NCBI GenBank assembly: GCA_007120055.1
Contig: SKOL01000636.1
Location: 1-7,988 of the forward strand
DNA from: Anaerobacillus sp.
GTDB taxonomy: Bacteria > Bacillota > Bacilli > Bacillales_H > Anaerobacillaceae
Direction: 5' to 3'
Length of the DNA: 7,988 nucleotides
Part shown: positions 5,914-7,988 of the stretch, piece by piece
Layout of the letters: every line of letters starts with the position of its first letter
Position numbering within the stretch: position 1 is the stretch's first letter
Notes under the pieces: generated by a model
What the model saw: only the letters and a program-made list of their open reading frames with translations
Databases searched by the model: none
What the model was told of the DNA's origin: nothing
Position numbers and translations under genes: made by a program

Positions 5914-6193
5914 TAAAAGGTTTTTAATATTCTAGAAAAGGTTTTATGGAGCATTGTTGGCAAAAGTATTTTATCAGCGAATGTTTGCTCGGCCGATTAC
6001 CCGTTTCCCCGTTTCCCTTGAACTTTTACTTTGGACATTTTTAATTTCTCCACGTGCGTGTCCTAATATTATATGTAAGCTTTAAATGTGTAACTTGCCA
6101 GAATAGTGAAATAAATATTAAACTATTTAGTGTAGCTAAATTTTTTCTACTTGTAGTTAAAAGTCTAGAGTTGGAGATGAGGAGGTCATTAGA
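5914..6193. other. Divergent intergenic region between threonine aldolase and amidohydrolase genes
   Basis: This region serves two divergent genes. It holds a tandem 8-mer CCCGTTTC at 6000-6015, which continues CC to 6017. The plus-strand sequence TTGCCA (6095-6100) resembles a -35 box, with TATTAA 15 bases on as a poor -10. GGAGGT (6181-6186) lies 7 bases before the amidohydrolase ATG and is a strong ribosome binding site. I recognise no riboswitch and no coding ORF here. Confidence 0.4.
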
Positions 6194-7621
6194 ATGAACG
6201 TTAATTTACTTATTAAGAACGCTTTTGTGATGACGATGGAAGGCAAAGGTGTAGGAATGATTGAAAATGGAGCAGTGGCGATTAACGGAAATATGATTGA
6301 GGCTGTGGGGGGAACAGAAGAACTTACGGCTAGGTATAGCGCTGATCGAGTGATTGACGCGAAAAATAAATTAGTGATGCCAGGCTTGATTGACTCCCAT
6401 ATTCATACAGGCTTATCGATCGTTCGTGGAGTTTCTCAAGATATGAACCATTGGATGCAAAAGGGGCTATGGCCTTTTTTAAAACATGTGCATGAAGAAG
6501 ATACGATCAAAGGATCTTTAGTAAATATTATTGAAGGAGTAAAGGCTGGGACGACAACTTTTTGTGATTATGATACGTCGATGAACGAACTAGTTAAAAA
6601 TTATGTTGCCGTAGGTGCGCGCGCACGCGTTGCTGAAATGGTTAATGAAATTCCTAATGATATTGGAAAAATTCCAGTTGGTGAATTATACCCTTTTGAT
6701 CCAACGATCGGGGAACGTAAATTACAAGAAAATATAACATTAATGGAAAAGTGGCATGAGAAGGAAAATGGTCGCATTACCGTCATGTTCGGTCCACATG
6801 GGCCTGATATGATGAGTCAGGAGTTGCTTTTACATACCCGAGAGTTAGCAATTAAATATGATACGAAGCTCCATATGCATCTTGCTCAAGGAGATCGAGA
6901 AATTGAGCAAATGGTCAAACGTTACGGGAAAAGATCAGTCCAATTTTTGCAAGATATTAACTATCTAGATGATCGCCTTATTACCGTACACTTGACTGAA
7001 GCGACAGATGAAGAAACTGCAATCGTTGCGAAAAGTGGTGCATCAATGATTTATTGTGCAGGAAGTATCGGGATTATTGATGGCTTAGTTCCACCAGTGA
7101 TGCAATTTATTGAAGCAGGCGGTGTTGCTGGATTAGGAAGTGATCAAGCTCCAGGGAATAACAATAACAATATGTTCAATGAAATGAAGTTTGCAGCAAT
7201 TTTAAATAAAGTAAAACGAAGTGACCCTACGGTTTTTCCAGCCCCACTTGCTTTACGTTTAGCGACCATTGAAGCAGCAAAAGCGATCGGTTTAGATCAT
7301 GAAGTAGGGTCGCTGAAAAAAGGGAAGAAAGCTGATGTCATTATTGTCGACTTACAACATCCGAATTTAACGCCGATCATTACGAGCCCAATCCGCAACA
7401 TCGTACCGAATTTAGTTTATTCTGCTCGTGGCAATGAAGTTGAAACTGTGATTATAGATGGAAAAGTCATTGTCGAAGAAGGTAAATTACTTACTGTTAA
7501 TGAAGAAAAAGCGGTGAAAGAAGCACAAAAAGCAGCTCATGAAATCAGTGTCCGTGCAACAGATGACATTATTTTAGCAGAGAGTGATTTGTTGAAAATG
7601 ATGGAGGAAGGCTATTTGTAA
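6194..7621 (+). CDS. TRZ/ATZ-type metal-dependent amidohydrolase (SsnA/AtzA-like), substrate unknown
   Basis: This 475-residue cytosolic protein belongs to the amidohydrolase superfamily group (COG0402) that includes S-adenosylhomocysteine/methylthioadenosine deaminase, guanine deaminase and triazine hydrolases. An N-terminal beta-sandwich part (NLLIKNAFVMTM) precedes the barrel. Predicted metal ligands are His69 and His71 in DSHIHT, His229 in HMHLAQ, and Asp317 in GLGSDQAPG; His266 in TVHLTEA is the expected catalytic histidine. The position three after His229, usually Glu in the deaminases (HLxE), is Gln232. A run of five Asn follows (322-326), then MFNEMK. The C-terminal sandwich GKKADVIIVDL is typical. 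The ATG has GGAGGT 7 bases upstream, and a strong terminator follows. The transporter gene beyond could move its substrate, but that is a guess; the reaction cannot be named from sequence. Confidence 0.85.
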   Translation: MNVNLLIKNAFVMTMEGKGVGMIENGAVAINGNMIEAVGGTEELTARYSADRVIDAKNKLVMPGLIDSHIHTGLSIVRGVSQDMNHWMQKGLWPFLKHVHEEDTIKGSLVNIIEGVKAGTTTFCDYDTSMNELVKNYVAVGARARVAEMVNEIPNDIGKIPVGELYPFDPTIGERKLQENITLMEKWHEKENGRITVMFGPHGPDMMSQELLLHTRELAIKYDTKLHMHLAQGDREIEQMVKRYGKRSVQFLQDINYLDDRLITVHLTEATDEETAIVAKSGASMIYCAGSIGIIDGLVPPVMQFIEAGGVAGLGSDQAPGNNNNNMFNEMKFAAILNKVKRSDPTVFPAPLALRLATIEAAKAIGLDHEVGSLKKGKKADVIIVDLQHPNLTPIITSPIRNIVPNLVYSARGNEVETVIIDGKVIVEEGKLLTVNEEKAVKEAQKAAHEISVRATDDIILAESDLLKMMEEGYL

Positions 7622-7644
7622 ACTATTATTATAAATGAAAGATG

Positions 7645-7682
7645 AAGGTATCCCGTTGTTAATGGTGGGATATCTTTTTTGT
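7645..7682 (+). terminator. Intrinsic terminator of the amidohydrolase gene
   Basis: AAGGTATCCC (7645-7654) pairs with GGGATATCTT (7667-7676), including one G-T pair, around a 12-base loop. The T-run TCTTTTTTG starts at 7673, so stem and T-tract overlap slightly. It lies 24 bases after the stop codon. Confidence 0.85.
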
Positions 7683-7730
7683 GTGAAAAAATGAAAGTAA
7701 TCACAGTAAAAAGAGGTGGTGGAAGAAAAC

Positions 7731-7762
7731 TCAAAAAAAGCACCGCACTGAAACGGGTGCTG
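7731..7762 (-). terminator. Terminator-like hairpin on the minus strand
   Basis: AGCACC (7739-7744) pairs with GGTGCT (7757-7762). On the minus strand the stem is followed directly by TTTTTTTGAG (complement of 7729-7738), the pattern of an intrinsic terminator. No minus-strand gene lies upstream of it within the window. Confidence 0.5.
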
Positions 7763-7804
7763 CAAGAAAAACAGAGTTTATCGCAAATAAAAAGCGACAA
7801 ACTC
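7763..7804 (-). terminator. Second terminator-like hairpin on the minus strand
   Basis: GAGTTT-A-TCGC (7774-7784) pairs with GCGA-C-AAACTC (7794-7804) with one mismatch around a 9-base loop. On the minus strand it is followed by TGTTTTTCTT. It shares sequence with the nearby 20-bp direct repeat. Confidence 0.45.
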
Positions 7805-7855
7805 AAGAAGAGCACCGCCCAAAAAAGACCGATCAACACCGCACAAAAATTAACA

Positions 7856-7884
7856 TTGCTAAATCCCTTCCAATGGCATACAAT
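7856..7884 (+). promoter_or_regulatory. Probable promoter of the MFS transporter gene
   Basis: TTGCTA (7856-7861) and TACAAT (7879-7884) are separated by 17 bases, giving 4 of 6 and 5 of 6 matches to a housekeeping promoter. The -10 box lies 39 bases before the ATG. If used, the hairpins upstream are outside the transcript. Confidence 0.45.
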
Positions 7885-7923
7885 TCCCTTAGAGAGACGA
7901 AATAGAGAGAGGTAGAGGTCAAT

Positions 7924-7988
7924 ATGCCAAAATATCCAAAGGCGTTATGGTTACTGATCATCGGAATGGTGATTAACGTAATGGGCGC
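7924..7988 (+). CDS. MFS transporter, N-terminal fragment (cut by window end)
   Basis: Only the first 21 codons are present: MPKYPKALWLL, then IIGMVINVMG. A short basic start followed by a hydrophobic helix with GMVINVMG resembles the first membrane segment of Bacillus major facilitator transporters. AGAGGT (7914-7919) lies 4 bases before the ATG and AGAGAGG (7906-7912) is further up, so the ribosome binding site is only moderate. Substrate and subfamily cannot be told from this fragment. The gene follows the amidohydrolase on the same strand, but a terminator and a separate promoter lie between them. Confidence 0.65.
   Translation, partial: MPKYPKALWLLIIGMVINVMG

Larger units (their letters stand above)
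7683..7855. other. Hairpin- and repeat-rich spacer before the MFS gene
   Basis: A 20-bp direct repeat with two mismatches (7727-7746 and 7799-7818, AAACTCAA...GCACCGC) is visible, with a third partial motif, CACCGCAC, near 7837. Two hairpins read as terminators on the minus strand and are listed separately. A lysine-rich open frame crosses the region but looks non-coding. Confidence 0.45.

Noticed and set aside
5876..5914. N-terminal extension of threonine aldolase from the ATG at 5914
   Set aside because: It would cover the extended -10 element and the GGAGGA site, and the family N-terminus begins at the ATG at 5875.
7679..7915. 78-residue lysine- and arginine-rich open frame on the plus strand
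   Set aside because: It starts inside the amidohydrolase terminator, has no ribosome binding site, overlaps the hairpins, direct repeats and MFS promoter, and its composition simply reflects A-rich DNA.
7856..7923. Riboswitch or attenuator in the MFS leader
   Set aside because: The likely promoter leaves only about 30 bases of leader, and no known aptamer consensus is recognisable.

Overview
The window looks like chromosomal DNA of a low-GC Gram-positive bacterium of the Bacillaceae. The evidence is AGGAGG-type ribosome binding sites, TTG starts, AT-rich intergenic DNA and a gene set (YtpB, YtqA/YtqB, YtiB and a low-specificity threonine aldolase) typical of Bacillus and relatives. The species cannot be named from the sequence. 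All main genes are intact; only the last one is cut by the window edge.

Layout: (1) A ytpB-like tetraprenyl-beta-curcumene synthase (+, 41-1102) makes C35 terpenoid precursors. (2) Two large palindromic elements in tandem (about 1093-1229 and 1240-1352) follow; the first begins inside the ytpB stop codon region and probably doubles as its terminator. (3) A long, E. coli-type S-adenosylmethionine decarboxylase, speD (+, 1445-2266), supplies the aminopropyl donor for spermidine. (4) A compact structured intergenic element (2364-2573) carries a 127-bp segment with terminal inverted repeats, lying between two identical copies of a hairpin. (5) A minus-strand run reads, in transcription order, threonine aldolase (5875-4853), the radical SAM protein MnmL/YtqA (4774-3815), the methyltransferase MnmM/YtqB (3815-3243) and a YtiB-like beta-carbonic anhydrase (3133-2552). 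(6) An amidohydrolase of the TRZ/ATZ/SsnA type (+, 6194-7621) ends in a clear terminator. (7) A 240-bp repeat- and hairpin-rich spacer follows, then the first 65 bases of an MFS transporter (+, from 7924).

Functional links: mnmL and mnmM overlap by one base and act in the same tRNA wobble-uridine pathway (towards mnm5s2U), so they are the one firm operon. The other genes are independent metabolic functions. SpeD, MnmL and MnmM all use S-adenosylmethionine, but I see no shared regulatory signal. I found no unmistakable new multi-gene system. The most unusual material is non-coding: the tandem palindromes at 1093-1352, the duplicated hairpin with its inserted inverted-repeat element at 2364-2573, and the minus-facing terminator-like hairpins at 7727-7804, where no minus-strand gene is visible. 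Among the proteins, the amidohydrolase has Gln where related deaminases have a catalytic Glu.
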